DNA of 64,000 nt. Source: Heterotrichella gracilis. Taxonomy: Eukaryota > Sar > Xanthophyceae > Tribonematales > Xanthonemataceae. Positions within the stretch are counted from its first letter, which is position 1, and the number at the start of each line of letters is the position of its first letter. A program made the position numbers and the translations under genes. The notes below the pieces were generated by a model. The model was not told the DNA's origin. It searched no databases and saw only the letters and a list, made by a program, of their open reading frames with translations. The stretch covers positions 62,001 through 126,000 of the forward strand of contig JAULBX010000226.1 in NCBI GenBank assembly GCA_032358255.1. The letters are read 5' to 3'. Of the stretch, positions 1 through 11,500 are shown in pieces.

Positions 1-1
1 T

Positions 2-1258
2 CAGCACCTGCATTACACCAGAGAACTTGCCTTCCCATGGATTGGTCACCTAAATACTGAGGAATGCATGCGTTTGGTTACTGGGTTGACACCGGCACGC
101 GCGCAAGTGCTGCGTCTTGGGGCGTATAGCGACTGGCTGACACCAACGCTGGACATCATGGAACCTCTCTTTGTGGCAATCGCACGCCTGCATCGGCTGC
201 AGGTGCTGGACATATATTGTTCTTCCAAGTACTGCGATCGAGGCCAGCAAGCAGGCAATGCTGCAGCGGACTATGAGCGCTTGGCAGCTGCAACTGCAAA
301 CCTCACCAACCTGACAGCCCTCACCAGCCTTTCTTTATACCTGAGCTACCACTGCGGGGCTGGTGGTCCTGGGCCCTACCCTTTGCCAGTCCTACCCACA
401 GTGGTTGATGCAGAAATGAGCCAGTGGCGCCTACCCCTCAGCAGCCTGCCCAACCTGCGCAGCTTAAACTTGCGCGCACTTTGTGACACATTGGACCTGC
501 GCACTGCAACCGCGCTGACCGCTCTCACCATGAACACCAGCCGCTCAATAGTGAAGCTGCCACAAGGCGCACCGGGGTGGCTCGCTGGCCTGACCAAGCT
601 CACCCTCACCGCCTTGGCAAGGGAATGCGACCCACCCATGCTGGCAGAGGGCGATTGGGCACGCTTCCTGCCACCCGTGCGCAGCCTGTGGCTTGACATC
701 TCCCAGATCTTAGCACCAAAGCTGCTACCCCACCTGCCAGCCACCATTGAGGAGCTGAGTGTGATCGACATTTCAGGCACACGCAGGGGGTACATTCAGC
801 TCGCAGTCTTGCCCAAGCTTACCTTCCTGCATTGTGGACCTGGCAATGTACTGTCATGACCCTCACCATACTGAGTCAGGACTACATCCAGCTTCTGCCT
901 CTGCCAGAGCTCTCCCCTGCATCCTGATCTGCAGCTCCAGGGGCAGTGCAAGCAGCTGCCAGTGGACGGGCAGAGGGGGGAGATAGAGGTGGGAAGCAAC
1001 AAGGGTCAGCAGCCGGTCGGACAGGGGAGGCGTGTTAGGATGGAGGAGCTGGAGGGGCAGCCGGTGGAACTAGTGGATGACAGCAACAGGCTGGATGCCT
1101 TGCGGTGGGTGCAGGGCCATGTGGAGGGGTTGCGTGCCTGCGAGGCCAACGCCCATGCGGGAGTCTTGACCTGTGCCAGGGCCAAGAAATGGGAGCATGC
1201 ATATCGTGTAGTGTGCTACGCAATGCTGGAGCAGGTACAGGCGTGGACTTTTTCATGA
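2..1258 (+). CDS. F-box/LRR family gene, 3' part, C-terminus out of frame
   Basis: The frame is open from base 2 to 859 and carries the repeat architecture of the four F-box/LRR genes at 25.5-36.7 kb. Shared landmarks are a HLHYTREL opening, LTNLTALTSLSL, LPLSSLPNLRSLNL, LDLRTATALTALTM and LLPHLPATIEELSV. The F-box exon lies before the window. After the stop at 857-859, family C-terminal sequence (PLHPDLQLQ, GRRVRMEELEGQ, RLDALRWVQGHVE, YRVVCYA) resumes in another frame and runs to 1258. Both frames are closed between about 843 and 878, and a repairing intron would be only about 30 bases. I therefore infer an indel rather than splicing: either a protein shortened by about 130 residues or an early pseudogene. 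Family membership is certain; coding status is not. The orientation is opposite to the array 24 kb away. Confidence 0.65.
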
Positions 1259-2561
1259 AGTAGGATCTGAAGCCATGTGGCAGTCTGCAGTCTCTGAGAG
1301 TACTAAATACTTGCAGGCAGTCTCTGAGAGTACTAAATACTTGCTCAGTGACGAAAACAAGGTGGCATCTGTGCATGCATATAACGTAAACTTGGTATCC
1401 AACGCCATGCTAGGAAGTGCTGCAGACATACCATTGGTCCAAATAATACATGATCCAATCATGATGCTGCATGCATAAAAAGGTCACGACAATTTGAATT
1501 CAACGGTCATTTCCAAGTCGCTCTGGATTTCTCTTTGTATCAGGTGCAAAGCCAGGCTCACGCCTGATCATGTGTGCGATGTTGCAATTTTGGACAGACT
1601 GCCATTTTGAATACCAGAAGCAAATGTTTGAAATTGATGATGCTGTCCAGTGCACGCATATGGGGACATATTAAGCAGACACATCATTGACTTGTTGTGA
1701 TTCACGAGCTTCTACATTTGCAACCAACCTTTGGTGGCACCTTTGGTTGCACTGCAGAGTCTTACTGCAAAGGTGGCTCCTAATTAGCATAGGAGCAAGT
1801 ACATTATAAATGAGCGGACGCCGTCCAGGGCCGGCCTCAATTTTGCACAAATGAGTCATCATAATCACTTGCCATAATGTCAACATTTGCACAGTGTGTC
1901 ACATACTCTGACTACGAACTAACCAAAGTATTCTGGATATAAAAAACTGATACCATACGTCATAGACTATAGATATTGATGTGTACACGACTAAATGATT
2001 CAATGCGGAAATTTCACATTTTCTTACGATGGCATTGCCAACAGCTGCTGGGAACCACTAATAGCATGGATGGAAGATGCCTGGCGGTGGAACATGGATC
2101 ACGTTGCCAGACTGAGGGCGCAATAAGAAAGCTGAGACCAAAAAGGTTACCCCAAATTGGATCATTCCTACCTACAAGTAAACTGTTCCATTGAAACATG
2201 CGGTTGTGCTGTTACGAGATTCATTTTCCAAAGTATGGCACCAGGGGTAAGTCCGGCATGCTTGCTACTGTCTGAAAGTCCCGCGTCTCCCCCCTTCAGC
2301 ATTCCGCATGCAAGGTGCACCCCCCGGTCCGTCACACCTGCTCCTGCATCAGGTGCCAGTGCTCCTCCTGAATGCATAAAGACCGTTGGCAGCTTGTTAA
2401 TGGCAATACGAGGCAGTGTACATGACAGTCAAAACATCAGCCCATGACATGGCATTGTGCAGTGCTCAGCACACAGCCTCATGGTGCCAATCCCGGAAAC
2501 ATAAACTGATGCAGATATGATGTCCTCATGCTTCCACACTTCAGGAATGCCCAGGCAACCG
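1259..2561. other. convergent intergenic region
   Basis: This is spacer between two converging genes: the 3' end of the F-box/LRR copy and the 3' end of the large kinase gene. Apart from the 30-bp duplication I see AT-richer sequence with short open frames that show neither family similarity nor splice-consistent neighbours. Both 3' UTRs presumably lie here. No RNA gene is recognisable. Confidence 0.6.
1287..1344. repeat. 30-bp tandem duplication
   Basis: Two adjacent copies of a unit starting GCAGTCTCTGAGAGTACTAA and ending TACTTGC, period 30, lie just after the F-box/LRR reading frame. The copies are identical, so the duplication is recent. Confidence 0.9.
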
Positions 2562-5500
2562 TCAAACCTCTTGTAACGCCCAACACCTTTTCTGCAGCAG
2601 TTCACGAATACCCCAGATTTCCCACACACAACATGAGACACATTGCATGCCTTCCATTGCTCCATGCAACATGTTCACTCTGGCCCTCCAACTAACCTGC
2701 AGCTGGAGCCCAATGTGTCGCCTGGCCAGCAGCAGCATGGCCTCATAAGCGCTGCATGAGGTGACGCGGATGAGATGCCCCGCAGCCACCGCAGCAGCCA
2801 GGCTCTGCGCAGCACCCAGGGAGGCAGACAGCAGCACTGCAGAGCCAGGTGGCACCTCCTGGAGCAGCGCATGGGCGGCCGCCACAGCCCGGCGGGCCTC
2901 GTGTGGCGTGACCTCCCCGTTCTCATCAACGCTGCAGCACACCACCTTGCAGGCGGCTTCAGCGGCGGATGCCGCAGTCACCGCGGCTTGGAGGGGCCGG
3001 CTGTTGGAGGCCAGCTCAACAACCGATGCCTTATTGCTGGGGGATCGCTCTTGCATGGTGTGGGTGGTGCAGAGGTAGATGGCGTGCGTGATGCGGTTAG
3101 TTGCCAGCCCCGATGCCTCTGCCGCAGCTGGCAGGGAGGCGTAATACAGCCCTGGGTGGAGCTGGCTGATGCCGGCGGTGCCAGCCGCAAGGGGCAGCGG
3201 CGCGGAGCCGGCCTTGAGGGAGTTGCGCGCGGTGCGGTTGGCGGCTGATCGGTGGGTGGGCACGGCGTCTGGTGGGGAGGTGGGTGGGCGCACGTAGGGC
3301 GGCAGGCGGTCAAACACACCCTTGCGAAGGATCTGCACCCTGCAGGTTCACACCACATGCTGCGCTCAGAATCCCAGCTGGCATGGTGCGCCCAAATATA
3401 CTCCATGGGCAGTTACTGCCGGTGGGTATTGTACACATGAAGACAATGCACCTGGCATGCATACGAAGGGCAAAAACAGCATAGACCAAGGCGCTGTCAC
3501 CAGTCCCTAAACAGGGGTGATTTGAACATCTGAAAAGGTCCCTTGGCGGGCTGGTGTTGCTTCTCACCTGTGCAGCAGCTCGTGCACCGATGGTCGCCTG
3601 AGCGGGTCCCTAACCAGCATGTACTGCATCAGCTCAACCACTCCGACCAGGCCCTCCACCTCCTTCAGGCGCTCAGCAGGCAGGAGCTGCTCATTGGACT
3701 GGGTCACGCGCACAAAGAACCTGCACAGGACAAGGTGGATGGTGTCAAGTTTCTCGGGTTCATATGTGCAAGGTTGCAGTTGCACTGTGACCAAATCATG
3801 CAGCAAATGATGCAAGGGATCGAGCAGGCATGTGACTCCCACTGACATCCCACCACCACAAGCTGACCAGGTGCATGCTGACCACCTGTGCGTGGGTGGC
3901 ATGACGTGGCATGTGTACCTGATCCAGTCAGGGTCGTAGAACAGGTACTGGCCCGTCAGCAGCTCGTACAGCAGACAGCCCAGGCTCCACACGTCGCTGG
4001 CGGCGCCCGCACCCTCACGCTTGCGCCGGTCATACGTGGCGCGGCCCTGCAGGGTAAAAGATGCTGACATCAGTTGTGCCATGGCAATATAATATAATGC
4101 ATAAGAAAGAAATCATTTCTTCCTGTGTTCTCAAAGGGGATGGAATTTCAGTCTAAGCTCCAGCCCAGGCAGAACAAAGGGCATGCCAACCACAAGCCAC
4201 CCCTCCACATCCACAGGTTGGGACCCTACACCCCACACCACCCACCTTCTTCTGTGCATTTGCCACCATCAGCATCTCAGGGCTCTTGATGTACTCCGTG
4301 CCCCTGTTGCGCACAGTGGCGGCCTCGTGGATGGTGCTGTACAGCTTAGACTCCCCAAAATCAGCCACCACCAGCTGGAAGGGGGGCTCAGAGCCCCTTG
4401 GGGACCAGAAGTCCTCCTCGCACACCCCCTTTTTGGGCATGAGCAGGATGTTGTCGCACTTGAGGTCGAAGTGGACCACGTTGCCCAGCACCAGCTCCTG
4501 CACAAGAGGTGGGGAGTGGCTCATGCGACGGTGCTGTGAAGAGGGTCTATTTTAAGGGATGCAATAGGTGCCTGGGTGCTCAGGAGCAGGCCACATGCAG
4601 CTGCTCATGTAGGTCAGGGCTTCCCATTCAGCATCATGCATGCGTTACTGCTCGTACAATCATGCCAATTAGATATGATTTGCAATTGGTTACCAAATGC
4701 TGTATTTTTGTGGAACAAAGCCAATGCACTACTTTCACTATTAATACGTTCAAGCTTCATGCATCATGCCATCCCACAGGCGTAGAGTCCAAGCGTATAT
4801 CAAGGGGATTGCCCACTTTAACCGCCTCCACAATCTGCTGGAAGATGGCCAAGTACAGCCTGGCCTGGCCCTGGGCGCTTGCCGGTTGCCGCGCCCGCCA
4901 CTCCCTCAGCGAGCAGGGATACTGGTGCAGCACTATGGCCAGCGAGTCCCCAGTCACGCCATAGTCAAACAGGCGGCAGGTGCTGGGCGTGGCTGCAAAC
5001 CGCTCCAATATAGCCACCTCAGAGAACACAGATACCTGCATGGAGGGGCACCAGGGGAGGTCAGCACACCATGCAACTGACCAATTTCACCTATTTACCT
5101 GCCCACCTGCCCCTAGTGGTGCAGCATTTCCATTTGAGTACTACACGCTAATTGCTGTATATTTTGACACATGCCTGTGATGCCCCAGGCAAGTGATATG
5201 TTTCAGAATGGTGTGGCTTGGTTCCAGAGCTGCATGCATGCGCACCTGGTAGCAGTGGTCGTGCACGTTCATGGGCAGGTCAGACGCCTTGAGAGCCACC
5301 TGGCTGGGGCTGGACTGAAGCTCAGGCAGCTGGCAGCTGAGTACCTGGACATGGAAGTGGGGCATCAGCAATGCACGGAAAGAGGGGATTTTGCAAAACC
5401 AGAAGCATGCACCACAGGGGCAAAAGTACGCTACTGGCAGCATGCGCTAACCCAACACCAAGAGAAACATCCCATCCAGGCTCAAAACACACAACGATCC

Positions 5501-8500
5501 TGGACAGCCACCCCCCTGCTGTTCCCAGGCCAGCTGTATGATGCAGGCGCGCTATGGGGCAAGGGGAATACGCAGGCCAGTGCACGCACCTGCGCATAGG
5601 CCCCGCGCGCGATGCGGCGCTCGTTGGAGTACATGTTTGGCGTGAACATGATCCTGCACAGCAGCTTGAGCAGCCGCACTGCTGCCGGGCCCATGCGCTG
5701 GGCGGCGGCCAGCAGCGGCGGCAGCAGCTGCGTGTTTGCCCCGTGGTTGAGGTGGTGGTGCAGGATGAAGGGGATGTTGGGCAGGCGGCGCTCCAGCGGA
5801 AAGGGGTCGGTGTAGGCGGGGTCCAGGTCGCCCGACTGGGTGAGGATGGCGTGCAGCAGGGTCTCGAGGAGGGCCAGGTGGAGCGCGGGGTGGTGGTAGA
5901 TGTGGCGGGAGGCGCGCTCCTCATCGTAAGACAGCAGGGGGGTGGCTTCAAGGCCAGCACCTGCGATGCATGGGAGGGCCTCACTCAGGCATGCACAGGC
6001 ACAGCAGGGCTGATAGCCAGCCATTGTGCAGAGAAGCTGATCCTTTAGTTTGGGTGTGAGCTAAGCTTTGTACAAAGTTCATGCCATAAAATGCCTAGCG
6101 CACAGGCGCTGCGCCCTCTACTCCACCCACCTGCTTTCTGCAGCGCCAGCGCCCGCTGGTGCATGCGTGCCAGCTGCATCTTGCCCTGCCCCAGTCCGGT
6201 CGTCTCCAGCGCACTGAGCGTCATGGCCTTGGATGAGCCATGGCCACCTGCATGCATGGGCCAAGCCTGAGCCAGCGACGCTCTGGCTCCAAGCAGCACA
6301 CTTGCAAGAAAGGCAGGAGCAACATGCACATGCACCAGCCCGTGCATGCAGAGAATGCGCGGTTCTCTAGGAAATCTAGAGTTACTCAGCAGGTGACCAG
6401 CACCTAACATAGTGCTGCCCTGCATGTCATTCCAGATGCAGCAGGCAAGGACATCCCACCTAATCCTGTGCCATGGCCTGGCATGGTGATAGCCGGCAGT
6501 CGCAGGTCTGGCATGCTGCCCCCGCCTCCCCCACTGCCACCCAGCTTGAGCTTGGGGATATTGTGGCGAGGAGCAGGGGGCAGGTCACTGGCTGCTGGCG
6601 AAGGGGTACCTACGAGGCCACCACCATGCGGTGAGCTGGCGGCAGCCACATGTGGCCATATGCATGTACATGCTTAGCCCACCATTGGAGGATAGCGGTG
6701 GATAGCGTGTTTATGCCCAGTGTGCATTGCAGATACATGCAACATGCAAAAAAGGGCATGCACCGCAATGTAACACAAGTGGGGGCAACATGGCGTGAAA
6801 ATAAACCCGTGAAATTGACGGTGTCCCCCTTTTGACAATGGATAAAAGTTTTGTAACAAATTTTAACACTACAGCTTTTGGATGGCTCACCATCTGTGTC
6901 GCTCCGTGCTGCTGGGCTGTCGTCATCGTACGCAGCCACCAGGCCGCCTGGCTTGGGCTCAGGCGTGAGCACCTCACTGCCAGCGCCACGCCCCAAGGGG
7001 AGCTTGAGAGTAGGCAAGGGGTTCAATCGCTTGGGGGCAGAGAGGAGGGGAGGCACGCGTGGCTGCCTAGCAGAGGTGCTTGCCCCGTCGGAGGGGGCTG
7101 GCTCTGTGCCTGGTGTGCGGGCGCCGTGCTGCTGCAACCGCGCCTGAAAGGAATGTCGCTTGGTCAACACTTGTTATGAGGCTGGCACCTGATAGTGGGT
7201 TGTGGCGGACAGGGATGCATGGCGTGCGATTACTATGGCGGATGTACCGCAACTGGTAAAGAACGGACATCACCGCAGTGCATTGCACAGCATCTTCACA
7301 ATTTTGGGCAGCTGCAATCCCACCCCATAGTGTTGGTACCAGGACCTTTTAGAAAGCAAATGCCCTGTAATGTGTCAGTCTTGTCAGCACCAATGACCAA
7401 CCCACCTGCTCCTCCTCGTACGCCTCAATCAGGTCCAAATCATCCTCCAGATCCCCCGTCAGGAGCAGCCCAGGGTACTGCCGCGGGCTGCTGGTATGCG
7501 AGCTCACATCATCATACTCTGACCCCGCGTGGTCCTCCTCATCTGACGTCAGGATGGAGTCGTCATCCGAGTGATCGTGATCGTGTTCGGACAGCACACT
7601 CACGGCGTCAGCGAGATCCGGCTGGGTGTCTGGCGCATCCGCGTGGTCACATGTGAACATGGGGTTGGTGCGCACAGACAGGCGGCCTGCAGGGGAGGGC
7701 ACAGCAGGGTGTTGAGTGAAGCGGGCCAGGTTCCAGGACGGGTGCAAGGTGGGACAGGGTGGGCGATGCAGCAGCATATCCACCAGACATGCACCAAGGT
7801 AGCTTTGAAGGCAGAATCATGTAGCCTGGTGTCAGGGCTGACGCATTGCAATGGTGCAACATTGAGCAACGAGGTGCAATGATGCGGCATGGCTGTTGCT
7901 GCAAGCCTGTCAAAGCAGGAACGCTCACCAGAATGTAGCGGTGTGGTGGCGCTGCCTGGCTGGCTAGGGTGTGCATCCGCCCCCACCCTGCCCAGGCGGC
8001 TGGTGGGCATGCGGCGGGAGAGGGGAGGGCGGCCCACCGACCGAGCCGAGGCCTGACCCTGGTTTGGCATGCGGAGGCCGGTGGGGGGAGTGGCGCCTGT
8101 GTCTGCGCCGCTGTCTTGGCTGGCAAGTGGGGAGGCGCCATTGGCTCCAGACCCCATGCGGTTGAGGGACAGCTTCAGGGGGGGTACCTGGTGCAGGGGA
8201 GTGGTCAGGGATGCATGTTGTTGACCCAGCTTGACGACTTCGTTGCGCGTGCTACATGGCCGAGAGTCACAAACGGCTCTGTATGCACCGTACATTTGCA
8301 TGCAAACATCGATCCCCAAATTGTATTGGCTGAGATTTACTTTTTTTTTACAGCAATTATATTTTGTTTCCAAACAATACCACATCACCCGCAGCAAGCA
8401 ATTAAAGTATGCCAGGCTACCCACAGCAGTCCCCACCTTATAAGCTGGCATGCCCCGAGAATCAGACCCTGCAGGCTGGACCCCTTGCGCAGCTGTCGCT

Positions 8501-11500
8501 GAGGAGGGTGATGTGGACCCCGAGGTGCCGGCGCTGGCGCTGCCAGAGTTGATGCGGCCAAGGGGGATCTTGAGCGCCGGGAGCGCAGGGACGGGACCGG
8601 TGCGTGGTTGGCCCAGGTTGAGCTGGGGTATACCTGGCCTGCCTGGTGCGCTGGTGCGTGGTACGGGCTGGTTGGTGGTGGGCGCTGCGGTGGTGGGCGG
8701 TGGTGGGCCATGAGGGCCGGGGGCAGGGAGGTACTGGAGCAACGCAGCCTGCAGATCAACACTCACAAGTTGCTGGACCCAGATAGCAAAACTGCAATAT
8801 TTGTGGCGACCCCACCATCTTCTAAAAGTGAACAGGATCCAATCTCTACCACCCACAGTCACCCCATATAGAGATGAGCAACATATTCCGCCAAGGTAAA
8901 CAAATTGCAGGATTATCGTGTACCCTTGCAGCGGCATCAACATCATCACAGGATTTTCATGTACCCCTTGCAGCGGCACCTACCCGTCGCGGCGTGGCAC
9001 CCGCGCTGCGCAGACCCCGTGCGGACGGCGCAGCAGACCCCACGCCTCGCGCCGTCCCTGCGTTTGATGTTGACGCGCATGTTGACTGCGGTGAGTTGCA
9101 CATTGACCCCGCCAGCTGCGCCTGCTGGTGCACCTGGCTCTCCAGGCTGAGCTGGCGTGCTAGGAACTCCACCACGTGCTGCTGCGCCAGGGCGCGGTGC
9201 ACCTCGGGGGTCTTCACGCTGGCAACGGCTTTTAGTACCTGCGTGCAGGAAGGAAAACATTTTAAATGAAGTTTACCGTAATTGCATGCATTGTTCTCTC
9301 GTAAAAATCCATGTGCGTTAGTATCTATCAATTTCTTTACTGTGATAAATCTAAATTCATTAATTCAAATCTTTTTGCCAAAGTATAAAACACAAGGTTG
9401 CCAGGCCGCCATGCGCATGCACAATTGGGCCAAGTGAACTCTGCTACAGAAGTATAGATTTCCAGAAAAGCAAATATAATACTTAGAAACAGGGCCAGAT
9501 TTCCTGTCGTTGCTCCCACCCACGTACGGGACCATGGGCAGATCCAGTGGACCCTCCCTCACCTCGAGGTGCGCCCTGCACAGCTCCATCTCCTGCCTGG
9601 AAGGAACCTGCTGCAGGTACAGCGTGGTAAATGCCTTGTATGCCTCCTGCACCACCCAGGCGCAGGCGGGGCCCTCCTCAAGCAGGCCAGAGGCGGGGAT
9701 GGCCAGCGCAGTGGCGGTGAGTCGCAGCGCGGCCAGGCGCAGGGCGTGGGTGGTGGGGGAGGGGGCCCCGGGGGGGAGCGACTTCAGCAGGAGGTGGATG
9801 TACCCCCTGGAATGAGGTGCGGTTGCAGCGGGGTTGGGAAATATCAAATACAATGTGGCCAGGCAGCGCAGCCATGTGTTGACCCCGGCAATCCTCAGAT
9901 GGTAAGGATCAATCTTACGATGCCAGACACAGAGGGCAACAGGTCACATGCGCAATGCCGTGAGATACTGAGCGGATACTGAGGGTACATGCACAGCGCT
10001 GACGATGCAAGATCACAGTTTGCAAGCAGCCGCCTATGCTCATCACCGCCAAGGAGCGCGGGTGCAGCGCACGCAGAACTGCACTTTCCAAGCAGCGCCC
10101 ATCCTGCCAATGGCTAAGTGCATGGCCCTGAGCACGCACCTGTGGGGCTGCACCACGTAGCTCATCTGCTGCAGCGCGGACCGCATCTTGAGGCTGGGCC
10201 GTGCCGACCCGGGTGGGAGGCCAGGCAAGCTGTCCCGTGCGGTGTGGGGTGCGTCCCTCAGCCCCGGGTAGGCCGCCGCATGCCGCGCCGTGAATGTAGC
10301 ACCGCCGTCGCCCTCCGCCGCAAGCCCTGTGCGCAACGTGGCCAGCAGCGCGGTGAAGAAGCGCAGCACGCCCAGCTGGTAGGCGGCAAACTCATCGGCG
10401 CTGACATGCTTGGCCAGCTTCTGTGGGGAGCCAAGAGGCAGGGTTGGCCCATGGATGGTTGAGGATATTGCAACGTGCGTAAATTGCTAGCAACACTTAG
10501 TGCCTTGATTTTTTTGCGTGGGCATGACTTACAATATTGGCATGCATGGTGTACTGTAGCCGAGGATGTGACATGACATGTGATGGAAACCAGCCAACAA
10601 TGGGCTGTCATTACTACATTTGAATGGACGGATTCAAAGCCAGGTGGTCAGTGACTGCCCATCGCCCGCCCACCCACCCCACATGCCCACGCCCTTCCTC
10701 ACTCCAACCCCGCATCCGCACCTTGGTGGTGAGGATGGACCCCGCAAAGTCCCTTGCCACCGCCATCAGATCCCTGTCGTCCAGCACCAGGCCCAACACT
10801 TTGCGTGCTAGCGGCTGCTGGTCCAGGCGCCCCAATAGCGCCGACACCAGGCCCAGCCACGACAGCATGAGCTTGCATTGCGCCAGCTGCCAGGTGGGGA
10901 GCACGCCGCACGCAAGCACCGCTGCCTGTGAGTGAATGGGCATGGGGAAGGTGGTTGGATGTGGCATGATTGCGGGATGTGGCAACGGCAAAGATGAACG
11001 TTGACAGGTGTTGCAGGGTGCCCCAACATCCGCAAAGCTCTCATGGCGACTTGCTGGCATGCATTTATCTCCAGGCTCCCTCGCATGCTTAAATATGCAT
11101 GCATTCGCTGGCAAAGTGGGGCGCGGCCATCCAGTGCACGCCAACGGCTGATGACTCAGCTGCATTTGCTGGGATACTGTAACCAACCAATATGTTCTTG
11201 CAGGTACATCTACTGAATCCACTTCAGACCAACAACGCACTCCCCACCTTGAGTCTGATCATCATGTCCCAGTGCTCCTCCAGCAGCAGGCCAGCCAGAG
11301 AGGGTGGCAGCCCTGTCCCCACATACTGCGCCAGCGCCGACACCAGGCCTGCCGCCTCCAGCACCGCGCAGCCCTGGAGGGGCAGCGACAGCACCAGCCC
11401 ACGCAGGCGCTCGCACACGCGCTCCGCAAACACATGGCTGCCTGCAGATACAGTGGAAGGGGGTGCGATCTGTATTGTGCGCCGATGGAGATCGATGGTG

